This document shows positions 12,730 through 24,044 of a stretch of 64,000 nucleotides of DNA, one piece after another. The stretch spans positions 13,893 to 77,892 of the forward strand of contig CAJJDP010000079.1 of assembly GCA_905182995.1 (NCBI GenBank), given 5' to 3'. The DNA is from Paramecium octaurelia. Taxonomy: Eukaryota; Ciliophora; Oligohymenophorea; Peniculida; Parameciidae. The translations under genes and the position numbers were made by a program. Each line of letters begins with the position of its first letter. The first letter of the stretch is position 1. Under the pieces are notes generated by a model. The model was not told the DNA's origin. It saw only the letters and a list, made by a program, of their open reading frames with translations, and made no database searches.

Positions 12730-13728
12730 ATGCATAATTATTCTGAGAGAGCTATTAAATGGATGATGGTTTTAGGTTACTTACCATCTGATGGAATTGA
12801 TTAATTCTTAGATAAGATGGAAAAGAAATATAGCTAATTTGTAATCGATATCACAAAGTCTAATGAGCAACTTATCTTTCAATAACTGTGCAAATATTCT
12901 TTGGAGAATTCAGCATAAACTGAATAATAGTTTGAAGAATAAAAGCGTAAAACAATTTCATAGTATATGAATATTGAATAATATCAACAAAATGAAAAAG
13001 ATTACGTAATGATAGAAATAGATAATATGTAATTTATTCAGCAATTATTAGTCGGATTTTGTCAAAATATGAATTTTTAAAAAACCCTTGTAATTTTAAT
13101 ATCGAATAATTATTTTATACAAATCATTATACATTCAAATCTAACTAAAAGGATGCATAACCCACAACTTATTTAGATGTATAGAAACGAATTTTGTATA
13201 TTTATTGCAGATTGCATCCAAATATTGGATATATAGTAATAATTTATTTCATAATTTATTTAGTCAGGGATGAATTATTTACTAGCTCCAATAGTTAATG
13301 TTATTTAAAAAGAAGCAGATTGTTATTACTGTTTTGAACTATTAATGGAAAAATAATAACATTTGTTGCTGTAATCAGATCATCAAAAAGGGTTAAAGGC
13401 CACAATGAAGAGCTTCGATGAATTGATAAAGAAATAAGAACCCTAAATTTATGATCATGTAAATGAATTAGGGATTATTTTATCCCATAATTTTGTTAGA
13501 TGGTTTATCACTCTGTTTGCATCAGACTTAGATATCCAATTAGTAATAGAGTTATGGGATAGAATGTTAGTACAAGAATATTAAGAATACTAATTTAAAA
13601 TAATCCTTGAACTATTAAGAGCTTTGAAAGGAAAAATATTAAAATCAAATATCAATTAATTCCTCGAATTGATTTCATTTACGAATGAAAATTAAGTGAA
13701 ATTAATAAATTCTATTTTAAATAAATGA
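12730..13728 (+). CDS. TBC-domain (Rab GTPase-activating-like) protein
   Basis: An intronless frame of 332 residues. The N-terminal part, KWMMVLGYLPSDG followed by a Tyr-x-x-Phe-Val segment, resembles the start of TBC1D13/TBC1D5-type domains. The second half has the hallmark run GMNYLLAPIV, then EADCYYCFELLM, and HNFVRWFITLFASDLDI followed by the ELWD helix. The usual IxxDxxRT arginine-finger motif and the YxQ glutamine-finger motif are not evident: the second reads IQSGMN in place of VQGMN. It may therefore be a divergent or inactive GAP. TBC proteins act on Rab GTPases in membrane traffic. Confidence 0.75.
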
Positions 13729-14250
13729 AAATTTGTATTAAAAGTTATAATTATCAAACACATGAAGTAAACTTGATCAGTAAATTCTAGTTATTGATAT
13801 ATTGTCAAATTAATTTCGATATGGGGGGAGAAAATTATTGGCATTATATAAATGATTTAAACTGAGAAAGTGTTTTCTATTATAAAATTATTTTGGCTTA
13901 TGAATTTAAATTTGTTTTGGGATAAATAAATTATGGAGGACTGCAGGTTAAGTTTATTCTTAGACAGTAATTTTAATAATAATAGGATTTACAAGTTAAG
14001 TGCATTCACTCTTTTCATTATAAGAATTGTTTTCCCTTAAACATAGCGTCATAAAAATTTTAAATTTAAAAGAAAGTGAAATTCATTTTAAATAATTATT
14101 TCTATGTCTAGAATATAAACTCAAATATACATGCGTACTTGGATTAAGACTTAATTACATTAAGTGCAATAAGGGTGAATACTAATAACATGTGTACTTA
14201 GAAATATCAATTTTCTATTTCATATCGATTTATATAAAATATTATATCAA
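13729..14250. other. Intergenic between convergent genes
   Basis: Only AT-rich sequence is seen between the TBC gene (plus) and the coiled-coil gene (minus), which end facing each other. A 45-codon plus frame from an ATG near 13933 is hydrophobic but too short to support. No repeat or RNA gene was seen. Confidence 0.4.
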
Positions 14251-15796
14251 TCATTATTGCGATGGTTGATTAGCATACTTTAGATCGTATTTGAAAACGA
14301 TCTTTAAACCAGAAAATGCTTATTTTAATTCTTCAAATCCCTCAGTCCATTGCTTTAATTGTGTTGCCCAAAACTCTTTTATTTTATTTTTGTTTTCAAA
14401 GCTTTTTTGTTATTATTTTGATAATCGATCTTCTAATAAATTAAACAACACTACAAGAGGACTATCATAAATGAAAGATTGCAAATTCTTAAGCTCTGAT
14501 TCTAATTGTTTAATCTTTATTTTTTCATTTCCTTAATTATCAACTACAATAGTATACAGAAAAATTACTTTATTGATTCTTTAAAGACTCAATTAATTTC
14601 ACTAATTAGTTATTTTCATTTTACAACATGGCTATTTGATCATTTTTAAGTTGAATATCTTTCAATAATTTCTCATCACCATTATGAAAGATACTCTTAT
14701 GTAAATTTATCTTTTAATCTTAATTTTTTAAAAGTGACAATTAATTCATTAATTAATGAATATTCTTATCCTTTTCTTATAAAACATTCTAACTTTCTAA
14801 TTAAAGATTCAATAATTATAATTTTTATTCGTTTATCTTATTTAATAACCTTTCTATTTCAGTTGATAAGTTAGATTGCATCTATCTGAGATTAGTGATT
14901 TCTTTTATTTATGATTATTCCTTTTCTTTGTAAATATTCAATTAAAAAGTCAACCCCTTGAATTTATTTTTTAGTTCTTCATTTTCTTTGGTGATATTAG
15001 TTAATTCAGGTTTATAATCTTTGCCATAAACAGAATTTTAAATGTTTTAATTCTTTTATTCTATTAATTCATTAATGATTTCATTATTCTATTATTATTG
15101 CTATTATAATTAATTCCTCAATTCCTAAAGAACACTTTCTTTGTTTTGCATTTCAAATTTGAACTAGATATCTTTCTTATTACAATCATTAGTAATTTTT
15201 CTAAGTGATTCCTCTTACAACTTTAAATTCCTGTTTTGTTAATCAATAGTTTCTTTCAATTTTAATTCTCTTTACAACCCTTAAGTCGTTTCTTCTTTGC
15301 ACATGGTTACAGTTTCTACATTACAAATGGTATTTACATTAGATTTGCTCCAGAGTTAATTTTAGTGCAAAGACTTCAGAATTGATTTAATCATTTCTTT
15401 GGGTTGTTTGATCCAAAATTTCATGCATGGCAATTAGCTCGTTTTATAATTGTTGTTTTTCTTTCATCGACTATAATAATTTGAATTCTCTATCATCCAT
15501 TTATTCTTTAAATTTATTTGCTAATCATTTAAACAATCATACTTACCTTCAGCTTACAATTATTAGTTTTATTTGTGTTTTAATTCAAGGAGCTCATTTT
15601 AACGGTTCAACTAAATGATCAATTCTTTATTTTACTCATTTAATTACTTATTCTCTTCCTACAGAATTGTTAATAACGAATGATTTACATTTGCTTTAGA
15701 AATTTTATTTCTTGTTTCCTTGAGTTGGATAGTGTTGGAGTCAAAAATAAATTCAGTCTCTTCATCTGAACCATTTTAAGTAGTTACACCTTGCAT
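14251..15796 (-). CDS. Coiled-coil protein
   Basis: 490 residues after removing three introns of 26, 22 and 25 nt. From about residue 40 to 400 the sequence is an almost unbroken Gln/Glu/Lys/Leu/Asn heptad-like coiled coil in which TAA and TAG supply many of the glutamines. The C-terminal 70 residues differ: a compact segment ending with a Trp-containing stretch (EFWATQLKQWTEGFEEL) and FSGLKIVFKYD. I do not recognise the family. Large cortical and basal-body coiled-coil proteins are abundant in ciliates, but nothing here fixes the role. It starts 70 bp downstream of the phosphodiesterase stop on the same strand. Confidence 0.8.
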
Positions 15797-15866
15797 TTAA
15801 ATATAAATTAATATTATTATAAGGATAAAAAATATTATCGTTACTACAACAACTGATACATTTTTA

Positions 15867-18720
15867 TCATTTCTAATTTTCCCATTCTTTAAGATTGTCT
15901 TCTAAATTCTTTAATGGCACTTCTAAACCCGTTTATAAGACTTATGCTGTTAGATCATAAGCAGGTTTAACAATGAACTTTTAAAATTTTAATGAAATTT
16001 ACCTTGATGAATGAAATTTCTTATTTGGCTAATAATTAATTGAAATTTGGAGTTCCTAATGGTAAGAAATGTTGAGTAATAGGTAATGATAATTGCTTCT
16101 CTTCAGCAACTTAATCTGAAAATTCAGTTGCTATACGATTAGACCATTTCTAAGCCATTTTGAAAGTTTTAGATTACATCGTCAAGTCACAAGTATGAAT
16201 AATAGCACTAGATAAGAACTTTTTATCTTCTTCCTTTTATATAAATGGTTCATCTGGTAACTTGGATAATTTGAGTTCCAATAGCTTAACGATTTCAAAA
16301 TGTTTCTTCATATCTGTCCCCAAGATATTGGCAATGGCATATTTTCTAAAGATTGAAAATTGATCCTAACTAAGAGAACTCAAAATATTATATTTTTCTT
16401 TTTAAAGAATCTTAAACATAACAGAAGCATGATGATTTTCTAGCACAGATTCATCATTATATCTTAATGCTAATTTGGATAATTTTTAACTCTCGAAATG
16501 ATTGTTACGTCCTGTATGATCAATATCATGACATAGAGCAGATAGTAAGGCAGTAAATTAAATGAATTTATCAAAATATTGATTCATGCTTTTACTCTTT
16601 ATGATGTAATAACAAGCATGTGCAACAGTGAATCCATGATCAAAGTTATGAAATGGGTTCTGTCGATAACTATATTTTTCTTGGACAATCACAGTGAATT
16701 AATAGAATACTTCTTTGTTGATTTGATAAAGATCTATGAAATTACACAAATGAAATAGTGCCCAAGTATATCGTAGCTATTCATTTTTATCCTGAACAAC
16801 AGTGATGTCAAATGAATAATCACTAAGGTTAGAAATATCATTGGCATCTAGAGTATATAGGTCGAATTCTAATTGAAATGACTTAATACTTTTTATGTTT
16901 GTAAGTTCTGACTCAATTATATATTGTTGGCTTCCCTATACTGGATCTCTCATTACTTTAGATGACTCAGCCTTATAATATTCCATCACATAAGATGACC
17001 TGATATCATCAGTGATGGATTATTGGTTATATACTTCTTTGAGAATGTCTTTCTCTTTCAGTAAATCAATGATTTCCTCATCAGTCAAATTAACCTTGAG
17101 ATAATCCCTCATCACATTGCATGCTTTAGATAGCTTTTCCATTTTAATATTGATTAAAGCTGCCTTACTCAATTCTTGCAGTTTGCTTTCGCTAGACATT
17201 TAAGACGATATGCGATGATCATCCTCAAATTTTCTTAGATAGAGAATAAATTAGATACTTTTTTGGTGCATTAAACACTATGTAATAGTCAGTAATCTCA
17301 TCTTCTTCATTTCTTTTGGCAAATAGATCAACATCTACTGCTTTATCACCAAAACAAATCTAGCAAACACTAACAGCTCCTTTGACTGAAGACTTCAATT
17401 CCTACATTTTTTGTATGAGACTCTGCTTATTCACTTACTCTAACTAGAGATCTTCCAATGAACCTCCCTTGATCAACATGAAATACCAAGAATCAGGTAT
17501 ACAGCAACTCTAATATCTGATGTTTCCATCTCCATCCAATTGAATGTATAGCTTATTTGGTGAATTCACTTCAAGCATTTGTTTTAAGAACTCCTCATTC
17601 TTCAAATCCTTCAATTAGTAAGTCAGTCTCTACCATAATTATTGAATCTAGAATTCCTTTTAGATAATCTTACATAATCACTGAACGTAATCATATCTAT
17701 GTTTGGAGATTCTATCTTTATGTAGTATTTGATTTATTTATCCAATTTTACAGGCAACACAACATATCCATGTTGATCTATGATCAAATCATTCATGTAT
17801 TATATTTAGTCTGGCATTTCAATCCAACTGTATGATAATTACAACACTCATACCATTAACTAGATAATACTTCAGTAACTTATTATCGAATGACTTCTTA
17901 GCAAATCCTCGTTGAATTCTTAATGAACCTTGACTTAATCCCTCTTATGATGCTCACTAAATTTTCTTTGCTAGATGATATAGAAATAAATCTCACTCAT
18001 ATATTTCTTTTTGAAAATCATAAGCAATTGAAATAAACTGATCCAATATCAATCTATAATCTGGGAATGCCTTGAATGGTACATCCTTCACATCGTAAAT
18101 CAAGTATGAATACTTGTTTTTGTACACATATAATTCATTTGTGCCAAAGAGATTATCGAGTTCACTCCCTTATACATTTGTGCTCTCCTTGAATTTTAAT
18201 AATTTCTAATAGGCATTCTCAATATCTTTTATATGAGTTGACATTCCATTCACTTTCTTGTTAATCTCATAAATAACTGTAAATGCAGGACTGCCCAAAA
18301 TTAAATCTGCAATTTGCTATAAGAATTCTAAACAGTTCTCGGACATGAGTTGCATATTCATAGTATAAAAAAGGATGGAGTCTAATTTCTTGAAAAAGTT
18401 CTAAGAAATTTTACGAATTTATACCATGAAATCTTCAATTTTCTTATCTATTTGATGACAGAGTTATTATTGTAAATTCAGATTAGATTTTGTTCGTGTT
18501 AACATCATCTTCCTAATATAAGAATTGTTATGTACCTCACTCTACTTTAATCACTGTATACAATATTGAGAAATTAAAACTCTTCTAACATCTTCTGCAA
18601 ATGATGCAATTTGCTTAATTGTCTCAAGGATAAACTGATTGTCTATTTATCTTATATGATTTAAGTAAGCAGATCATCTGTGAGACTAAAAGAGTCCACA
18701 AATCTCGTAGTTAAATTCAT
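15867..18720 (-). CDS. 3',5'-cyclic-nucleotide phosphodiesterase (class I)
   Basis: 900 residues after six introns of 23-26 nt; the spliced length is an exact multiple of three. Residues about 590-860 are the class I PDE catalytic domain. They contain HNFDHGFTVAH (the HNxxHxxxVxH metal motif), CHDIDHTGRNN (HDxDHxGxxN) and THTCDL-like IHTCDLTM, followed by WSNRIATEF. These are the metal-binding and catalytic residues that hydrolyse cAMP or cGMP. The first 550 residues are soluble and mixed alpha/beta and could hold GAF-type modules, but I see no decisive GAF motif. In ciliates such enzymes tune cAMP/cGMP control of ciliary beating. Its start lies only 73 bp from the start of the divergent Myb gene, so the two share a very short promoter region. 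Confidence 0.9.
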
Positions 18721-18793
18721 TTAATTAATTTATTTTATTGGGAAGCCTAGATTTTTTTTAAATTAATAAGGAAACTTAAAATATAAAAAATAT

Positions 18794-20305
18794 ATGAAAT
18801 CATCTGAAAATCTGCTTGTTGAAGATTTTCATCAAAATTTTCTCCACTTCTATGCTAAAACCAAGGACATTACCAATGTTAGATTTAATTATATGAGAGA
18901 ATTATATAACCTTGGAGTGGATACTTTTCCTGACAATTAAGAAGTCCACACCATTCAACAAAATAACAAGTTGAATTTACAGTCTCAGTAAAATAAACTA
19001 AAAAAGAACTGGACAGATGATGACAAAAAGGTGCTCATATGGTTGGTTGGCAAATGGGTTGCCCTAAATAGAAGAGACATTAAATCCATCGTATATCAAT
19101 TCAACCCTATATTAAGAGTGACGATGATTGGAATTCCATTGCCAGCATGATGCCAAGGAGGGATGCCTTTAAATGCAAATAGAAGTGGCTACAAATGCTT
19201 AAGCTCCCTTTGTAACAAGCTCCTTGGACTTTACCTGAAGACGACCTTTTAAGGTCCATAATATATGACTACTAAAATTAGAACAAAGGAAATAAATGGA
19301 GCCAGATTGCCACCACTCTAAACAAAATTAGTGAATCGAATGTGCATAGAAATGGCAAATAGTGCAGAGAACGATGGAACAACCATCTTAACCCGTTTAT
19401 CAATCGGTATAACAATTATGTAAATATCTCCTAAGAAACCCTTGGCAATTGAATGAAGATTTAGATTTGCTCTAGTTATCAATTTAAAATGGAAAAAAAT
19501 GGGCCTTGATTTCAAAAAAACTAAAAATACCAAGAAGTGAGAATAGTGTCAAAAATAGATTCAATTGTCTCTTAAGGAAGGAACGAAGTCAAAAAGCAGG
19601 GTAGGCTATAGTTATTATAGAAGGAAAAAAGATGAAGAGGAAAGCGAATCAGAAGAATCAAAGATCTCTAATTTTCCATCCGCAGAAGAGTTGAATCACG
19701 AGGAAATCAAACTCATTCATACAATCATAAAAAAAATAGAGTGGAGAATCCAATAAAGCGAAAACCTCCGAGAACATGAATAGAAAGACATTATCAAGGA
19801 GGAACATCTAGACATTGTTAAAAAAGTAAAAGTAGAATCAAATCTACCTTTAAAAAGAAATTTAAGAGCCTCGCAACCAAGTCTTAATCAATAAGATAAA
19901 ATCAATTTGCAAATCAAGGAGTGCCAACTGACAGAAGTTGAAATGAGCACTCTCCAACCATGTTTAATAAACAAAGAAAAAAATTAAATATTTTTTGTAT
20001 CACCTGAACAATTACATTTTTATCTAAATAGATCAGAAATTAGTTAACAAAGCACATTTTAAGAAAATAACCTATCTAATCAAAATAGTCTAGGCTCCTA
20101 TTATTATGACCCAAAACTATTTCGATCTATTGTCATGATGCAATCAAATGAATATCCTCAAATTTAGAGTGGAGTTTATTAATAAAGATCCTTTCTTAAT
20201 TAAAACTTGTTGGGTAATTTTCAAAATATTAACAACTACTCCTATCAGTTGCCCGTGTCATCCTACCCATCTCAAGCAAATTTAATGGGTCAATAATAAA
20301 GATGA
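18794..20305 (+). CDS. Three-repeat Myb-type DNA-binding protein
   Basis: 478 residues after three introns of 26, 29 and 20 nt. Three tandem Myb repeats span about residues 70-255: NWTDDDKKVLIWLVGKW..., then APWTLPEDDLLRSI...KWSQIATTL...CRERWNNHLNP, then NPWQLNEDLDLLQL...KWALISKKL...VKNRFNCLL. The regularly spaced tryptophans and the RERWxNHLxP signature of the middle repeat are those of nuclear Myb transcription factors. The C-terminal half is acidic, then Gln/Asn/Ser-rich, and is probably a regulatory or activation region. The 20-nt intron (GTAGGC...TATAG) is among the shortest in the window. Target genes are unknown. Confidence 0.88.
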
Positions 20306-20358
20306 TCATTAATATATATATATAAAATCATTATAAAATTTCCTTCAATAATTAATAT

Positions 20359-21259
20359 TCATTTGAATTGCATATTGTATAGTTCACTTTAGCCTAATAA
20401 TTAGTAAGCAGGTTGCAACGGATTAGTTTGCCTCTTTGTTTGCATTCCTCTTTGTATAGTATCAGCCTATGCTCTATATATGTCTTAGGTGTTATTTGTA
20501 ATCTTCTAAGACTCTTTCGGGAATTTCTTTACAGTGTCCGATTAAGCTCCTGTGATATCCTTAGTGTATAATGAAAGGCTTTTCAATTTATTTCTGTCTT
20601 TGCAATGATCGTAAGGCTGTGATCCATCTACAGGTCCTACTATCTCCTCTCCCCATTTGTAAAAAGGTTAGAGAGGGTTAACTTGTCTATTTGAGGTTCT
20701 CTTTATGTCTTATTCATCTTATGATCTAACAATATGTCTTAATTATTTAGGTTTGGAGCCGTCAATAAAAGTATAGGGGTCTACATTTCTTGGATTATAT
20801 ATCTTAATTTTTGGAACAGTTCCTTGAATATCTGATATATTTAATGTGTCTCTAATAAATTTGTTTGGCTAAGGAACATCAGCTCCTTAATAGGTAGGTA
20901 TTTTGTATATGGGTTCGACTGGGTTTGTTTCTCTATTGGTTTTAAACTTAGCAATTTATGGTCTAGTTCCCTAAATTTGAATTTAATAAAATACAGCAAT
21001 ATCATCGATATAAAGGCTTTCTCTGACGGTTTCAAATTTGTTATTCTTGGTAGGTATATCATCAACTTTATTGATATAGGTTTCTTTGTTATAATATGTT
21101 TTTTTTGGTTAGTTAGTTGTATATTTATAGTCCTAAGAGATGGATCGTAATTTATTCTAATTCCCTTGATATTTATGTTTAGATCATACTGATGGATGAT
21201 AAGTACATTAGGTCATTTCTTGTAGGGTCTGGCCAATCAAAATGATTTTCTTCTTTCAT
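20359..21259 (-). CDS. NPLxPxY-repeat protein, candidate microtubule-associated protein
   Basis: 291 residues after one 25-nt intron. The protein is built from a degenerate repeated module. An Arg-rich lead is followed by NPVEPIY, NPLQPFY or NPLQPAY. Between these lie short DxxG or DGS elements: DIQGTVPK, IDGSKPK, VDGSQPY and DITGAQSD. It is hydrophilic, basic and lacks membrane segments. Short repeated Asn-Pro-Leu-x-Pro-x-Tyr modules with little other structure occur in several conserved protist proteins of cilia and cortical microtubules. That resemblance is my inference, and I cannot name the family. It converges on the Myb gene with a 53-bp gap. Confidence 0.7.
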
Positions 21260-21900
21260 TTAATATATGTTAATTTTACTATTAGTATATAAGATGTAAA
21301 ATAAGAATTAGAGTTACGATTTAGAAAAGCAAGATATTTAAATTATTTAATATTTTTGGATGTATTATTTGACTGTCAAATATTGACACATAATTATTAA
21401 GGTACATTGTAGTTTTTTGAGAAAAAGTCAGAAAAATATTAATAGGATAAACAAGAAAGAACCAGAGAATTTTTAAAATGGTTGGGATGAAGCTTTATTG
21501 TTCATGTTATTGAAAGTGATTTTCATTAATTCTTTTTGTTCTCATATTTGAATTATTTAACAATCATAATTAATAGACTTATCTTAATTGAGAAATTTTT
21601 CAAAGATGTATTATTCCCTCAATTCTTTATTATACTTCCAAATTGCATTTGACAGTTTCACAAGTATTTCAATTATCATATTAAACTAAAACCCTTTTAA
21701 GGAACACAAACAATTTCATTGTACTAAAAATATATTTCATTATTTAGCCTACTACCATTTAAATCTTGTCGAATTATTCTTGAAATCTAATAGTATTAAT
21801 CTACAAAGAATAGACTCGATCTTGTTTGGTTCATTTAGATAAATTGATTACATTTCATTAACAAAAAAATTATAATTAATTTAATCTTAAAAACTTGAAA
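21260..21900. other. Divergent intergenic region
   Basis: 640 bp separate the starts of the NPLxPxY gene (minus) and the WDR47-like gene (plus), so both promoters should lie here. The sequence is AT-rich. I see no repeat, RNA gene or supported coding frame. Confidence 0.5.
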
Positions 21901-23773
21901 ATGCCATAAACTTAACAAATTCTGTAGATGGTCTTGGTGTTTTTGAGGGATCAAAAATTGTTTAAGAGTCTTTTGCACTTGGAACTAGAAACTTAAGTAA
22001 AAAGAAAATAATTACTCTATGAATAGATTTCAATAGACACCTACACTAGAGAATTATAATTCCTTAGATAGCAAATTTTAGATGGTAACTTTATTGGGGC
22101 AGAACAATACCTCTAGCCTTTGAAGACAAGACTGAATGATCAATTTTCGTTTGTGTTGTTGGAGTTGAAGAAACAATAATATTTTGAATTGATAAATGCA
22201 AAACCAGATGTAGAAATACTTATAACGCTATTGCGATAAATTGAATAATTGGCATCTCCCGAGGTATATAAAAACCTGTGTTATTTTTTGACGTTGTCTT
22301 GTATACGCGATCATCCAGAGTTTAGTGATTGGAGTGTTGAAAAGGTATTAGCGATTTTTAAATTATAGGGAAGACTTGATTGTTTCGAAGGAATAGCATC
22401 AGTGTTGAAAAACTTAGGCAAAACTTTTAGGATAGAAAAATACAATGGCAATACACTTCAATAATTGTATGAGAAGGTTGAAGAAGATGAAGAGAATAAT
22501 AAACATTCGAAATGTAAAGTAATGCTTATGGAATATTAGTTTACTCAAAAAAGAAGTCTCAAATTCAAATGTAATAGTCTAGTTCTTCTCAATTACCCAC
22601 CGATTTCGATAAAAATATTATCATTGAAAAATTGCACATTTCAGATATTAATGAGAATGATCAATCATTGATAAAGAAGGAAAGTGTTTTAAATGCTACT
22701 CCTCCTCATAGCAATAGTAGTAGTATATAGTCTCAACTCTTTAATTATAAATTTGATGAGATGGATTAAGTTGCTACCTTGTCAGACACACATCCAATTA
22801 GGGCAGCTGCATTTTCATCAGATGGAGAAATGTTTGCAATCGGAACCAATTCTAAGAGCCTTAGGATCTTTTCAATGAAATCAGTTTTGTAAGAAAGCCA
22901 AGTTGTGATGCAATTAGAAAAGTAAAATCACCATTAAGGATCTATATATTGCATTGATTGGAGCCGATCAGGAAGATTGATAGGAACTGGAAGTAATGAT
23001 AAGACTGTTAAATTGTACAATGTTGAAGAGGATACGGATTTCGTTTTGGTTGGGCATAGAGGCTTGGTTAGATCAGTTTGTTTTAGTGATGAGAATAGAT
23101 TGATGTCAGCTGGATAGGATGCTGTCATTAAGATTTGGGATGTAGAAACATAAAAATGTATAAGAAATCTAGAAGGCCATACATAAACAATATATTGGTA
23201 ACCAAATTACATATAAAGTGAAATAGTTTATAGACTGCAGGAGATGGATCATATTAGGTTTCTTGCGGGATGGATAGAACTTTAAGAATATGGGATTAAA
23301 GAGCAAGTAGAGCCTAAGGAGTTATGACCATGCAAACAGAAATTAATTATGTTTCTCTGTCAGAATCAACTACCAATTACAATCTATAAAATTTAGTCAA
23401 AGGTTCTAAAAAGGCTCCATAATTCTCATCTTAAGGATTGGCAGTACTCGCACATTCTGATGGTGTAGTTTCAGTTTGGAATATCCAACAATAGAAATGT
23501 GTAAAAACATTGAAGCACCACACAATGGATTGCAGATGTGTTGAGTTTGATCCCACTGGTAGATATATTTGTAGTGTGTCCTTTGATTCAACTATAGCCC
23601 TGTATGATTGGGAACAACAGAAATTGATCACTTAAATTACTGATCATGAGGATCGAGTAGTCTTATGTAAATGGCATCCATTCTATCCGTTTATTCTGAG
23701 CACATCAGCAGATTGCACTGGAAGAATTTTTGCACCTCATGGTTTTCTAGTATAATTAATGAAATCTTTATGA
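21901..23773 (+). CDS. WDR47-like LisH/CTLH/WD40 protein
   Basis: 605 residues from three exons joined across a 26-nt and a 29-nt intron. The N-terminus has a LisH-like helix pair (VLVFLRDQKLFKSLLHLE). A CTLH region follows at about residues 45-180 (FLRQQILDGNFIGAEQYL, LKKQQYFELI). The C-terminal half from about residue 290 is a WD40 propeller: THPIRAAAFSSDG with AIGTNSKSLRIF, GTGSNDKTVKLY, SAGQDAVIKIWD, SCGMDRTLRIWD, SVSFDSTIALYDW. The LisH, CTLH and WD40 order plus the GTNSKSLR blade matches WDR47/nemitin, a microtubule-associated protein needed in animals for neuronal and ciliary microtubules. The role in a ciliate is inferred. Confidence 0.85.
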
Positions 23774-24044
23774 AATAATTAAGATATAACATCATCATTA
23801 ACTTATGATTTGGATTTATTCTTAAGTTTAGTATAATAACAAGTTAAATACTTGAAATCATTATTTCTTAAATAATATTATTAGTATCTTGTAATAAAAT
23901 AATGTTTACTTAGAATTTAATAAAATTTTGAGGAGATTTTAACTTATAAAAGGGATAATACTATAAATAATTGATACATAAAATCTAAGAATATACAGAA
24001 TAAAATAATATTACATTAATTACATCTTTTATATTAATAAACAA

